Shown: in pieces, positions 1 through 8,442 of the stretch | Layout: each line of letters opens with the position of its first letter | Numbering within the stretch: the first letter of the stretch is position 1 | Notes under the pieces: generated by a model | The model's input: only the letters and a program-made list of their open reading frames with translations | Databases searched by the model: none | Told to the model about the DNA's origin: nothing | Assembly (NCBI RefSeq): GCF_022693705.1 | Contig: NZ_CP094288.1 | Coordinates: 62,001-126,000 of the forward strand | Direction of reading: 5' to 3' | Length of the DNA stretch: 64,000 nucleotides | Source: Infirmifilum sp. NZ | GTDB taxonomy: Archaea; Thermoproteota; Thermoprotei; Thermofilales; Thermofilaceae | Position numbers and translations under genes: made by a program

Positions 1-385
1 GGCGGACCAGCTGTGCGACCGCATAGCTATAATGGACCACGGCAAGATAAAGGCCGAGGGCTCCCCCGAGGAGCTGAAGTCGATGCTCGGCAACGAGGTG
101 GTCTACCTCAAGCTCGACGGCCACATCGAGGCCACGCCCTGCATTGAAGCCGACTTCATCGAGAACTGCAAGCCCGTCTCAAGGAACACAGTGCAGCTCG
201 TGGTCAAGAACGCCTCAACCGCGCTGCCCAGGATATTCGAGCTCGCCGGAAGCAAGGGGCTCAGGATTGTGGAGGTCACGTACAAGAGGCCCACTCTCAA
301 CGAGGTCTTCATCCACCTGACGGGGCGCGAGCTCCGCGACTCGCTTGAGGAGGGCGGGCCCAGGCCGCCGCATAGGAGGTGGTAG
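1..385 (+). CDS. ABC exporter ATP-binding subunit, C-terminal part (5' end outside window)
   Basis: The frame is open from position 2 and reads ADQLCDRIAIMDHGKI, the stretch that follows the H-loop in drug/daunorubicin-type (DrrA) ABC ATPases, where a phrase such as 'ADxLCDRIAIIDxGKI' precedes the C-terminal domain. The remaining roughly 110 residues form that domain and end with a PTLNEVFIHLTGRELRD phrase typical of the family. Walker A, signature and Walker B motifs lie upstream of the window. The stop is three bases before the start of an ABC-2 permease, so the two form an exporter operon. The exported substrate cannot be told from sequence. Confidence 0.9.
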   Translation, partial: ADQLCDRIAIMDHGKIKAEGSPEELKSMLGNEVVYLKLDGHIEATPCIEADFIENCKPVSRNTVQLVVKNASTALPRIFELAGSKGLRIVEVTYKRPTLNEVFIHLTGRELRDSLEEGGPRPPHRRW

Positions 386-388
386 GTT

Positions 389-1156
389 ATGAAGGGAGTA
401 GTTCCGATGGTATACAGGCAGGTGAAGAGGTTCGTAAACGCGCGGTCCAGGCTCGTCATGACCATCGTCCAGCCACTGATATGGCTGGTCTTCTTCGGCA
501 TGGGGTGGAGCAGGGCCTTCAGCTTCCCGGGCGCCAGGGCGATGTTCGGGGGGCTAGACTACCTAACTTACCTCGCCTCAGGGATGGTCGCCATGACCGT
601 AATGACCGGCTCCTTCATGAGCGGGGTGTCGGTGATCTGGGACAAGCAGTTCGGCTTCCTCAAGGAGACCCTCGTCGCCCCCGCGTCCAGGGCGGAGGTG
701 ATCCTGGGCAGGGCGCTCGGCGACGCGCTGGTGGTGAACCTCCAGGCCATGGTGATACTCGCGCTGGTCTTCCTGATAGCCCCTGGCCTCAACCCCGCAG
801 GCGTGATACCGGCGTTCCTCTACGGGCTGCTCCTCTCCCTGGGCTTCGCGAGCTTCGGCATAGCCCTCTCTGTGAAGCTTTCGAGCATGGAGGGCTTCCA
901 GATGATCGTCAACCTGATAACGATGCCCCTGCTCTTCATGAGCGGCATCTTCTACCCCCTCACTACGATGCCCGACTGGATGAAGGCGATAGCCTACTTC
1001 AACCCCGCAACCTACGCCGTGGACGGCATGCGGTTCTGGCTCACCGGGGTATCCTACTTCGACCCAGCCGAGGACATCGCGCTCCTGCTCGCCCTAACGG
1101 CCATCCTGCTCTTCATAGGCGTCAGATCCTTCGAGAGGGCAACAATCGAGGACTAA
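389..1156 (+). CDS. ABC-2 type exporter permease
   Basis: 255 residues with about six hydrophobic segments in the ABC-2 membrane pattern. A loop before the last helices contains the family-type phrase PLLFMSGIFYPLTTMPDWM, followed by YFNPATYAVDGMRFWLTG, which matches the conserved 'NPxTYxVDxxR' region of DrrB-like permeases. It begins three bases after the ATPase stop and is surely co-transcribed with it. Together they would form a homodimeric-type exporter. A T-rich stretch follows about 25 bases after the stop. Substrate unknown; drug, lipid or polysaccharide export are all possible. Confidence 0.9.
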   Translation: MKGVVPMVYRQVKRFVNARSRLVMTIVQPLIWLVFFGMGWSRAFSFPGARAMFGGLDYLTYLASGMVAMTVMTGSFMSGVSVIWDKQFGFLKETLVAPASRAEVILGRALGDALVVNLQAMVILALVFLIAPGLNPAGVIPAFLYGLLLSLGFASFGIALSVKLSSMEGFQMIVNLITMPLLFMSGIFYPLTTMPDWMKAIAYFNPATYAVDGMRFWLTGVSYFDPAEDIALLLALTAILLFIGVRSFERATIED

Positions 1157-1177
1157 AACCCGTAGCCCCAATCACAA

Positions 1178-1205
1178 CCCCCTTTTTCTAAACCTACTCT
1201 TTCTC
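1178..1205 (+). terminator. T-rich archaeal terminator after the exporter operon
   Basis: A pyrimidine-rich tract with a run of five T (CCCCCTTTTTCT, then CTCTTTCTCT) lies 20-50 bases downstream of the permease stop. Archaeal RNA polymerase terminates at such U-tracts without a hairpin. Placement is by inspection only. Confidence 0.45.
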
Positions 1206-1270
1206 TATTCGAAGCTGTAGCGAGCAGACAGCAAAATAATGTTTTTTAGCCTGCTACTCCCCAGCCACTC

Positions 1271-2113
1271 GTGGCAAGTGTCTCGGCCAGGAGCCCCGAC
1301 CTCGGGGGAGGCTTGCAGTACCACATCAGGTGCAAGCCCGGCGATGTCGCCCCGTACGTTCTGCTCCCCGGCGACCCAGACAGGGTTCCGCTGATCTCCA
1401 GCTTCTGGGATGAGAGGCGCGAGGTCGCGAGGCACCGCGAGTACACGACCCACACCGGGAGGTACAAGGGGGCACCCATCTCAGCCACGTCCACCGGTAT
1501 CGGGGGCCCCGCCGCGTCCATAGCCGTCGAGGAGCTACTGAGGGTCGGAGCCGGTACGCTCATAAGGGTCGGGACCACGGGGGCTATACAGCGTGACATC
1601 AGGGTCGGCGACCTCGTGATCGCCACCGGGGCCGTCAGGCTCGACGGCGCCAGCCAGGAGTACGTGATGGCGGAATACCCAGCCCTAGCGCACTTCGAAG
1701 TCGCGCTGGCGCTCATAGAGGCGGCCGAGAGCCTGGGCGCGAGGTACCATGTGGGCGTCGTCGCCTCAACCGACACCTTCTACACGGGGCAGTCCAGGCC
1801 GGGGTTCAAGGGCTACCAGCCGAGCTGGTCCCCAAGCCTCATGGCCGACCTCCAGGCCGCCGGGGTGCTGAGCTTCGAGATGGAGGCCGCAACGGTGTTC
1901 ACGCTCGCGTCGATCTACGGGGCCAGAGCCGGGGCGGTGCTCGCCGTCCTAGCCAACAGGGTGACAGACGAGTTCGTCCCAGAGGCGGGGGTTGAGGACG
2001 CCGTTAGAGTGGCTAACGAGGCCGTGAGGATCCTCCACGAGTGGGACGCTTTAAAAGGAGGTAAAAAGCACCTGTACCCCTCTCTCCTAAGGGAGTTAGT
2101 GTGCAGGCAGTGA
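1271..2113 (+). CDS. udp: uridine phosphorylase-like nucleoside phosphorylase
   Basis: 280 residues of the PNP/UDP phosphorylase family: reversible phosphorolysis of a nucleoside to base and ribose-1-phosphate in the cytoplasm. Family motifs seen include VLLPGDPDRV near residues 30-39 (phosphate-binding loop GDPxRV), STGIGGPAASIAVEELL (ribose/phosphate region), RVGTTGAIQ, and LSFEMEAATVFTLASIYG (the MEA motif that contacts the ribose hydroxyls). Length fits the family (about 250-290). GTG at 1271 is the first plausible start. Uridine is the most likely substrate by resemblance, but purine specificity cannot be excluded. It stands alone between the exporter and the phosphoesterase gene. Confidence 0.85.
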   Translation: MASVSARSPDLGGGLQYHIRCKPGDVAPYVLLPGDPDRVPLISSFWDERREVARHREYTTHTGRYKGAPISATSTGIGGPAASIAVEELLRVGAGTLIRVGTTGAIQRDIRVGDLVIATGAVRLDGASQEYVMAEYPALAHFEVALALIEAAESLGARYHVGVVASTDTFYTGQSRPGFKGYQPSWSPSLMADLQAAGVLSFEMEAATVFTLASIYGARAGAVLAVLANRVTDEFVPEAGVEDAVRVANEAVRILHEWDALKGGKKHLYPSLLRELVCRQ

Positions 2114-2464
2114 GCCCCGCGACCTTTTGCTCTCAGCCCTCTTCGCCGCCCTCACGGCAGCTGGGGCGCTTGTGTGGTTCCGTTACCCTTAAGCCCAGTA
2201 CCCGTGACCACGCAGACGCTCCTCACGTATCTTGCCGCGCTGCTGCTCGGCGGCAGGCTCGTGGCGCTGAGCCAGCTGTTTCACGTGCTCCCCGATCTTC
2301 GTCGGCATGAGAGGCGAATCAGAGGCCCCAAGCCGGACCACAGCCATTCGAATAGCAGGGCACTCGGTGGCTAGCGGTCAGTTGGGCGCAGCCTCCTCAC
2401 CAATCGGAGGGCTTTGCCTCATCACCACTACAAACCTGGAGGCAAGGGGCGCTAAAACCCTTGC
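2114..2464. other. 350-bp gap with no supported gene
   Basis: Short open frames exist on both strands (for example 2174-2374 on plus and a 39-codon frame on minus around 2205-2310), but none has recognisable motifs and they overlap one another. I see no convincing promoter, RNA gene or repeat here. Confidence 0.4.
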
Positions 2465-2836
2465 CTACCTCGTCTTGAAGAAGAGCCAGCCGTCCTTGAA
2501 CCTGAGGAGGACGTAGGTCCCCTTCAGCTTCGAGCCGTAAAACCTCAGGACAAGCTTGTCGCCCGAGGACTCCAGGAGCTCGTACTCCCCCTTGTCCCAG
2601 ATCCTCATCGTCCCAGCCCCGTAGCCCTCCTTTATCTCCCCCTCGAAGTCCAGCCACTCGAGCCCGTGGTCCTCCTGCTGCACACCGTACCTCTTGACAC
2701 CGGGCTCCAGGGGCGGCTGCTTCCTGAAGGCCCAGTCCTTCAGCACCCCACCCATCTCAATCCTCAGGTCGTAGTGCAGCCTCGCGCGCCTTGCGTCGTG
2801 CTCGTGGACAACAAACCTGGCCCTACGAGAAGCCAC
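2465..2836 (-). CDS. stand-alone LigD-type DNA 3'-phosphoesterase
   Basis: 123 residues matching the 3'-phosphoesterase (PE) domain that in many bacteria is fused to the NHEJ ligase LigD, and which occurs alone in archaea. It removes 3'-phosphates and 3'-ribonucleotides to leave clean 3'-OH ends. Seen: the N-terminal metal-binding region with HEHDARRARLHYDLR (residues 11-25), the EDHGLEWLDFEGEIKEGYGAG region carrying the other conserved His, and the closing WDKGEYEL and WLFFKTR phrases. Oddity: between the two metal-binding histidines the usual spacing H-x5-H is here H-x7-H, an apparent two-residue insertion. No ligase or polymerase domain is adjacent. GTG start at 2836. Confidence 0.88.
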   Translation of the reverse strand: MASRRARFVVHEHDARRARLHYDLRIEMGGVLKDWAFRKQPPLEPGVKRYGVQQEDHGLEWLDFEGEIKEGYGAGTMRIWDKGEYELLESSGDKLVLRFYGSKLKGTYVLLRFKDGWLFFKTR

Positions 2837-2929
2837 CTTGCCTCGCCTACTACTCCTGCGATTTGCTGGGAAATAAGCGCAACGCCTAGAAACGAGATTT
2901 GGCTAACATGGCGTATTCTGAGGAGTTAG

Positions 2930-2956
2930 AAGAAAAGAATGGGAAAAAGAGCAGTT
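2930..2956 (-). terminator. T-rich terminator after livK
   Basis: Read on the minus strand, the bases just after the livK stop give a run of U/C-rich sequence (CTGCTCTTTTTCCCATTCTTTTC) suitable for intrinsic archaeal termination. Assigned by inspection. Confidence 0.4.
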
Positions 2957-4465
2957 TTATTTTTTCTGCCTTCTGCGAAGGGCGATCAGGGCGGCCGCGA
3001 CTACCACTGCAACAACTATCAAGGCTATGATGATCATCGTGTAGTCCTGAGCCGGCTGGGCGGGTTGCTGGGCTGGCGGTTGCTGAGGCTGAGTGGGCTG
3101 AGGCTGCTGAGCGTAGAGGTTCACCTCAATCGGAGGCGTCACACTCTGCACGGTGTCGATGTACTTGGGGGCGAAAATGCCGGTCTTAAGCAGGGGCTTG
3201 TAGAGGTCTGGCAGCTCCTCCGGCCTGTAGTACTTCGCGAGAGTGCTGTTGTCCCAGACTATCTGCGCTATGTACATGTCCTGCACGGTCCTGTGGTCCT
3301 CTTTCCTGATCGTGATCTGGCCTTTAACTGAGAAGAAGTTTAGACCCTCCAGGGCCGCTATAAGCTTCTCGGAGTCCGTGGAGCCCCCGGTTTTCTTCAG
3401 TGCAAGGCCTAGTGCGTGGCCGGCGACGAAGCCCTCGCCGACAAACAGATCGGGCAGCGGGAAGGCCGCGAGGAGGGATCCCATCGTCGGCAGCGCCTTC
3501 TGCTTGTAGAGCTCCACGTACTTGGAGACAAGCCAGTTGTTAACGGGGTTGTTCTGCGGAAGGTTCCAGGCGTACTTCATCATACCCTGGTAGTTGGGGA
3601 GGTAGAGGCCCATTCGCAACAAGTTCAGCGTCGCGAGATCCGGGATGCCGGACGTCACTTTCATCTTCTGGTAGACTCCGGACGCGTTTATCTGCTGGTA
3701 AAGGGTTAGGGCTGTGGCCCCGCTCCAGACGGGTATGAAGACCTCTGCCTTGGAGGCCAGGAGCGCCTGGATGTAGGGCGTGAAGTCCGTTGTGGTGACA
3801 GGCGCGTAGATGTCGGCTACAACGGTGCCCCCGTTCTGCTGTATCACGCTGGACCATGCTTCAACGGTGGACCTGCCCCAGGAGTTGCTGGGCGCGATGA
3901 ACGCGACGGTTTTGCCGAGCTTAACCGCGAAGGTGCCCCCCGCGATGGCGTCGTGCCACGTCGTGCTAGAGAGCTGGAAGACGTACCTGTTGAGGTAGGT
4001 CTTCGTTATCTCGTGGTCCGCCGCTGGGACGACGATGAACACTATCTTGTACTTCTCCGCGATCTGAGTCAGAGCGATGGCTGAGGGGCTGTCAGCCGTG
4101 CCGACAAGGATCTCGACGCCCTTGTTCTGGATGAGGTCTTCGGCTGCCTTCGTGGCCGTCACAGGGTCCGGGACCTGTTGCCCCGCTGGGACGTTGCTGG
4201 CGGCGATTATGTGTATAGTCCTCCCCTGCCAGTTCAGCTTCCACTCGAGGTTGGGAGTGACGGTCTCGAAGCTAGAGATGTTCAGAGCGTACATCAGGCC
4301 TAGGATGAAGCCGTTTATAGACATGTCGCCGTAGTAGCTCAGCGCCCCTGACCTGTCCGTGACGATGCCTATTCGGATCTCCTGCGGCTGCGCGCTCAGC
4401 GTTCCGGAGAGCCCTGAGAGAGCAAGGAGCAGTGCGAGTATAACAGCTACCTTTTTTCTTGCCAT
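2957..4465 (-). CDS. livK: branched-chain-amino-acid-type ABC transporter substrate-binding protein
   Basis: 502 residues of the periplasmic-binding-protein type 1 (LivK/Peripla_BP_6) family, the extracellular receptor for the LivHMGF transporter encoded downstream on the same strand. Residues 1-25 form a signal peptide; the mature start QEIRIGIVTDRSGALSYYG is the typical family opening. Near the C-terminus a Pro/Gln-rich linker (about residues 450-470) leads to a membrane helix (about 475-495) and a basic RRRQKK tail, the usual archaeal way of tethering a binding protein. Such receptors also bind aromatic and aliphatic acids, so the neighbourhood of acyl-CoA ligase and hydrolase genes suggests an organic acid as ligand (inference). 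Has its own promoter with a GGTTAAC element. Confidence 0.88.
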   Translation of the reverse strand: MARKKVAVILALLLALSGLSGTLSAQPQEIRIGIVTDRSGALSYYGDMSINGFILGLMYALNISSFETVTPNLEWKLNWQGRTIHIIAASNVPAGQQVPDPVTATKAAEDLIQNKGVEILVGTADSPSAIALTQIAEKYKIVFIVVPAADHEITKTYLNRYVFQLSSTTWHDAIAGGTFAVKLGKTVAFIAPSNSWGRSTVEAWSSVIQQNGGTVVADIYAPVTTTDFTPYIQALLASKAEVFIPVWSGATALTLYQQINASGVYQKMKVTSGIPDLATLNLLRMGLYLPNYQGMMKYAWNLPQNNPVNNWLVSKYVELYKQKALPTMGSLLAAFPLPDLFVGEGFVAGHALGLALKKTGGSTDSEKLIAALEGLNFFSVKGQITIRKEDHRTVQDMYIAQIVWDNSTLAKYYRPEELPDLYKPLLKTGIFAPKYIDTVQSVTPPIEVNLYAQQPQPTQPQQPPAQQPAQPAQDYTMIIIALIVVAVVVAAALIALRRRQKK

Positions 4466-4492
4466 ACGAGTCTAGAGTGGCGAAAAACGTGT

Positions 4493-4512
4493 TGAATAAA
4501 GATAAGGTTAAC
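4493..4512 (-). promoter_or_regulatory. GGTTAAC element plus TATA box of livK
   Basis: On minus: GTTAACC (4512-4506), four bases, then a TATA-like CTTTATT, about 28 bases before the livK ATG. One of six promoters in the 4.5-21.2 kb region with this palindrome at nearly the same distance upstream of the TATA box. Its position next to the BRE/TATA suits an activator or repressor site. Confidence 0.6.
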
Positions 4513-4533
4513 TACTATTCACGCCCCGGCTTT

Positions 4534-5550
4534 TCACACCCAGCGGAACACCGCGCTGGCCATCACGAAGCCTACTCCGGAGGTCACGAACTGGATGTAA
4601 TCCCCCTTCTTGATCCTCCCCTGGGTCACAGCGTCGTGGAGAGCCATGAACACGCAGGCTGAGCCGGTGTAGCCGTACTTCTCCATTATCGTCGGGGCTT
4701 TCTCGATGGGCTGCCCTAGGAGCCTCATCAGCTGGTGTATCATCTCCCTGTTAACCTGCGTGACGAAGTAGTGGCTTATGTCGTTGGGTGTCAGCCCGGC
4801 TTTCCTGAGCGTGTCCTGCACGAGCCCGGGCCAGTGTCGGAGGTTGATGTCGGGCGGGTAGCGCTTCAGGTACCTCAGCTTGTGCCACTTCTCCTTAATC
4901 ACCTCCTCGGAGACAGGCCTAGCCCCGCCCACGTATATACCCCAGTAGTCGTAGTAGCTTCCGTCCGCTATTATCTTCCCGGTTATGAAGCCTGGCTCCT
5001 CTGACGGCCCCAGTATCACCGCACCGGCGCCGTCGGAGAAGACCGAGGCCGTCACGTCTTGCGGGTCGATGAACTTCGTCATGGTGTAGGGGGAGACGAC
5101 GAGAGCGTAGTTAACATCCTCGTTGAGCATGATGCTCTGGCTTGCCAGTATCAACGCGATCGTGTTGTCGGCGCACGCGGCGTTGATGTCGAAGCCCCCT
5201 GTTTTCAGCTTCGCCCCGAGCTTGTAGTGGAGGGGGTTGACCGTCGGGGGGGTTTGAAAGTCGGGGGTATCGGTGGCCACGATTATCAGGTCGATGTCGT
5301 CGATGCTGAGCTTAGCGTTCTCGAGGGCCATGCGCGCCGCCTCGGCGGCGAGGTCTGAGGGGGGCTGGTCAGGGGATGAGACGTAGCGGTGCTTAATCCC
5401 GATCCTGTTCTCGAGGGCGTTTCTCCAGGCATCGGGGAGCTTGAGGCCGAAGACTTTCTCGTAGTCGTCGTTGGTCACGAGGTTCTTGCCCAGCGAGATC
5501 CCGGTGCTCACGATGCGCGCGTACTTCTTGATCTCAGGTTTCGCTACCAT
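4534..5550 (-). CDS. ketoacyl-synthase III / HMG-CoA-synthase superfamily protein lacking catalytic His and Asn
   Basis: 338 residues with the complete thiolase-fold layout of KAS III (FabH) proteins. The acyl-accepting Cys is present (C126 in DINAACADNTIAL). At the position of the catalytic His (usual 'HQAN') it has T264 in FVTQVN, and at the catalytic Asn (usual 'GNTSAA') it has Y294 in GYTGSA. KAS III enzymes need the His-Asn pair for decarboxylative condensation, so this protein may instead transfer acyl groups or be a structural partner (inference; KAS III homologues with altered triads that act as acyltransferases are known). It has its own GGTTAAC promoter inside the 3' end of livM, and lies between the transporter genes and livK. 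Not a standard HMG-CoA synthase. Confidence 0.8.
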   Translation of the reverse strand: MVAKPEIKKYARIVSTGISLGKNLVTNDDYEKVFGLKLPDAWRNALENRIGIKHRYVSSPDQPPSDLAAEAARMALENAKLSIDDIDLIIVATDTPDFQTPPTVNPLHYKLGAKLKTGGFDINAACADNTIALILASQSIMLNEDVNYALVVSPYTMTKFIDPQDVTASVFSDGAGAVILGPSEEPGFITGKIIADGSYYDYWGIYVGGARPVSEEVIKEKWHKLRYLKRYPPDINLRHWPGLVQDTLRKAGLTPNDISHYFVTQVNREMIHQLMRLLGQPIEKAPTIMEKYGYTGSACVFMALHDAVTQGRIKKGDYIQFVTSGVGFVMASAVFRWV

Positions 5551-5576
5551 CGGTTAAGAGTAGAAGCATGGTTTGT

Positions 5577-5595
5577 AAATAAAAGTAAGGTTAAC
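5577..5595 (-). promoter_or_regulatory. GGTTAAC element plus TATA box of the KAS III-like gene
   Basis: On minus: GTTAACC (5595-5589), four bases, then TTTTATTTAC, about 27 bases before the ATG at 5550. The flanks resemble those of the livK promoter (AAAGATAAGGTTAACTACT against AAAAGTAAGGTTAACTAGT on plus). The element overlaps the last codons of livM. Confidence 0.6.
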
Positions 5596-6844
5596 TAGTT
5601 TCCCCTCCGAGAAGTGCTTCAAGCCTTCGCTTGAGCCTCCAGCCCCTAAGCAGCCAAGTCCCCCAGATCCCGTAGGGCAGCGAGAGCACGACAACCACGT
5701 AGAGCAGGCCGAGCAGGAAGCTGGGGAGGAGCTGTGCCTGCTGCATGGAGAGCCACCCGACGCTCAGTAGTGTGGGCGAGAGGGCCGAGAGGTAGTCCCT
5801 CAGGACGCCGACGAGTATCCCCCCGATTATGGGCCCGGGTAGCGTCCCGATGCCACCTACTATTGTCCCAACCAGGGCTGTGAACGTCTTGTCCGAGGAG
5901 AAGACGTCGGTCATCACCGTAGGTATGAGGGCAACGTACACGCTGCCAGCGACGCCGGCAAAGAAGCCCGAGATGAGGAAAGCGGCGAGCTGGTGCGCGA
6001 AGACGTTGTAGCCGAGAACGGAGGCCCTGATCGGGTTCTCGCGAACCGCCAGGAGCGATGCGCCGAGCGGGGAGACGGAGATGCGCTTCACCACGAGGTA
6101 TGAGACGTACAGCGTTAGAAGCGAGAGGAGGTAGAGGTTTATGGGGTAGAGGAACCTGATGACCTTGACATACGGTGCCCCTGCACCCAGCTCGGCGAGG
6201 AACCCGAGCGAATCCGCGAACGATTTAACGGAGGCGGCGGCGAGCAGCGCGAGCATCGCCGCGTAGACGACGGTCTTGGCCCACTTCACTCTCCTCCTCC
6301 GAGTATACCTAACGTCGTTCACGGCTGAGACGAAGGTGACGGCTAGAGCTAGCGCGAGGACGGCGAGGTACAGCCAGAGGCCAAAGGCGCTCGTCAGCTC
6401 TGGTATCGACCCAACCGTTATGGCCACCGTGGTTCTAGCAGTCGACTCGATCGTGCTCCTGAGCGCCTCCGCCACCGCGAGGGTCAGGATAGCGTAGTAC
6501 AGCCCCCTAACGCGGAAGGCAGGAACACCCACCGCAGTGTATGCTAGAGCGGCGACCAGTGCCGCGCAGATCATCGTAGCCGCGTACGGCACACCGGCGT
6601 TTAGCATGATGGCTGTCAGGAACGCCGCAACGCCGAACGGCACAGCGTGGCCGAAGCTGGCTATCCCCGCTAGACCGATGAGCACGTTGTAGCTTAGGGC
6701 TAGCAAGGCCCACACGTACGCGATGGCGAGAGTTGAGCCGAGCGTCCGGTCCAGCCAAGGGACGACGAGGAGGGTGGTCAGCGAGGCGTAGCCGACGAAC
6801 CTTTCCGGGAGGACTAATTGCCTTAGCCTCTCCACTCGCATCAC
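5591..6844 (-). CDS. livM: branched-chain-type ABC transporter permease LivM
   Basis: 417 residues, strongly hydrophobic with about ten membrane segments. The middle region has the LivM signature: SPLGASLLAVRENPIRASVLGY is the conserved cytoplasmic loop that contacts the ATPase, followed by the GTLPGPIIGGILVGVLRD region. An extra hydrophilic loop with RYTRRRRVKW (about residues 175-190) makes it longer than typical LivM (about 320-380). Overlaps livH by four bases and is the last gene of the seven-gene operon that begins with the acyl-CoA ligase at 12313. Confidence 0.9.
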   Translation of the reverse strand: MMRVERLRQLVLPERFVGYASLTTLLVVPWLDRTLGSTLAIAYVWALLALSYNVLIGLAGIASFGHAVPFGVAAFLTAIMLNAGVPYAATMICAALVAALAYTAVGVPAFRVRGLYYAILTLAVAEALRSTIESTARTTVAITVGSIPELTSAFGLWLYLAVLALALAVTFVSAVNDVRYTRRRRVKWAKTVVYAAMLALLAAASVKSFADSLGFLAELGAGAPYVKVIRFLYPINLYLLSLLTLYVSYLVVKRISVSPLGASLLAVRENPIRASVLGYNVFAHQLAAFLISGFFAGVAGSVYVALIPTVMTDVFSSDKTFTALVGTIVGGIGTLPGPIIGGILVGVLRDYLSALSPTLLSVGWLSMQQAQLLPSFLLGLLYVVVVLSLPYGIWGTWLLRGWRLKRRLEALLGGETS

Positions 6845-7713
6845 CTACCGAACAGCCCCTCGGGTTTAACCACGAGCACGATGATCATAACGAAGAGGTC
6901 GATGGCGAAGGTTATCCATGGGGCAAAGTAGGCTGTGAAGCGGTCAATGAAGCCTATCAGGAGGCTAGCGTAGAAGGCTCCAGTGTAGCTCTTCATCCCC
7001 CCGACGACGGGAATCGCGAAGCTGAGCAGCGAGAAGTACACGGGTAGCTCAACCGTAGCGTGCGTCAGGGGCGCTACGAGGGCTCCTCCCAGGAACGCGA
7101 GAGCCACCCCCAACGAGAACGCCACCATGAAGAGCGTCGACACATTGATTCCGAACACCTCCGCGAGCTCCCTGCTCTCCGTCCCAGCCCTGAGCTTCAC
7201 CCCGAACATCGTCTTCGAGAGGACTAAGCTGACAGCGGCGAAGAGCAGGAAACCGAACGAGGCTAGGAGCAGCTTGTACACCCTGACTCTCAGCGAGCCC
7301 ACCTCAATGTAGCCCGATACGAGGAAGTTGCTGGTCTCGGGGAAAGTCAGGCCAGTGGGCCATATAAGCTGGATCAGCGTGAACAGCAGGGTCATCAGCC
7401 CCATCGTGACGAGTAGCTGGGCTAGAGGGTTCCCGTAAACCGGCTTGATAACCAGCCTCTCGGTGGCTAGCCCAACGAGGGCTCCCAAGGCAAGCGTCAC
7501 GGCGGCGCTGAGAACGAAGTTCCCTGTAAGGTAGTAGAGAGTTACGAAGAGGTACGCTCCTAGGCCGAAGAAGGCCCCATGCGCGAGGTTGAAAACGTCC
7601 ATCAGGCCGAAGATGATCACAAGCCCGAGGGAAGCCATGTAGATCATGGAAGAGTAGGCTAGCCCGTCAATAACAGCGCTAAGGAAGAAATCCCACGTAA
7701 ACATACCCACCAC
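6841..7713 (-). CDS. livH: branched-chain-type ABC transporter permease LivH
   Basis: 290 residues with about eight membrane segments. Shows the LivH features: SLGLVIIFGLMDVFNLAHGAFF near the N-terminus, TERLVIKPVYGNPLAQLLVT, and the coupling loop with LRAGTESRELAEVFGINV. Ends with VKPEGLFGR, the common LivH terminus. Starts one base away from livF and overlaps livM. With LivM it forms the membrane channel of the uptake system. Confidence 0.92.
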   Translation of the reverse strand: MVGMFTWDFFLSAVIDGLAYSSMIYMASLGLVIIFGLMDVFNLAHGAFFGLGAYLFVTLYYLTGNFVLSAAVTLALGALVGLATERLVIKPVYGNPLAQLLVTMGLMTLLFTLIQLIWPTGLTFPETSNFLVSGYIEVGSLRVRVYKLLLASFGFLLFAAVSLVLSKTMFGVKLRAGTESRELAEVFGINVSTLFMVAFSLGVALAFLGGALVAPLTHATVELPVYFSLLSFAIPVVGGMKSYTGAFYASLLIGFIDRFTAYFAPWITFAIDLFVMIIVLVVKPEGLFGR

Positions 7714-8442
7714 CTACAGGCTCACACCAAGAATCCTCCTTACGACATCCCGGTTTTCCTCCAACGCGCTCGCCGGGAAACCCGTCACGACAACACCCTT
7801 ATCCATGAGGTACACGTAGTCCACTATCTCCCTGGCGAGCGCGAAGTTCTGCTCAACCAGGAGAACAGTCTTCCCGTGTTCATCCTTAAACTCCTTGAGC
7901 CTCCTCAGAAACGATTTCACGTAAATCGGGCTTAGCCCCTCGCTCGGCTCGTCCAGGATCAGCAACTCGTGCTCACGCACCATACCGCAGGCGATAGCAA
8001 GCATCCTCTGCTGCCCGCCGCTGAGGTTACCAGCCATCATCCGGGAGAGCTTCTTCAGCTCAGGGAATAGGCTGTACACCACCTCGAGCCTCTCAAGTAG
8101 CCTGTCCTTGGGGCCGTTGTAGGCGAGGCGGAGGTTCTCCTCCACCGTCAGCGTCGCGAAGATATTCTTCTCAGCCGGGACGTAGCTAACCCCCTTGAGC
8201 GTGACTCGATGCGGAGGTAGACCTGTAACATCCTCCCCCTTGAAAACCACTCTCCCCTTAGCGGGCTTGTAAATCCCGGCTATGGTCTTCAGAGTTGTTG
8301 TCTTCCCCACACCGTTCTTGCCGAGGATCGCGGTGACCGTTCCTCTCTCGACCTCGAAGGAAACGCCCTGGAGGATGTGGTAGCCCGATATGTAGGTGTG
8401 GAGGTTATCAACCACTAGGATCTTTTCGCCCATCTCACTCAC
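7714..8442 (-). CDS. livF: branched-chain-type ABC transporter ATPase LivF
   Basis: 242 residues. Walker A GKNGVGKTT (about residues 42-50), signature LSGGQQRMLAIA, Walker B LLILDEPSEGLSP, and the LivF-typical ending in which VEQNFALAREIVDYVYLMDKG supplies the H-loop-region Gln instead of His, as is usual in LivF. Hydrolyses ATP to drive import. Overlaps livG by eight bases. ATG at 8433 (MGEKI) is an alternative start. Confidence 0.92.
   Translation of the reverse strand: MSEMGEKILVVDNLHTYISGYHILQGVSFEVERGTVTAILGKNGVGKTTTLKTIAGIYKPAKGRVVFKGEDVTGLPPHRVTLKGVSYVPAEKNIFATLTVEENLRLAYNGPKDRLLERLEVVYSLFPELKKLSRMMAGNLSGGQQRMLAIACGMVREHELLILDEPSEGLSPIYVKSFLRRLKEFKDEHGKTVLLVEQNFALAREIVDYVYLMDKGVVVTGFPASALEENRDVVRRILGVSL

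Noticed and set aside
379-1191. 270-codon open frame on plus overlapping the permease
   Set aside because: Arg/Pro-rich shadow of the ABC-2 permease in another frame; no hydrophobic segments or motif.
2174-2374. 66-codon plus frame with a hydrophobic stretch
   Set aside because: Overlaps other equally open frames, lacks a promoter and loses hydrophobicity after 25 residues.
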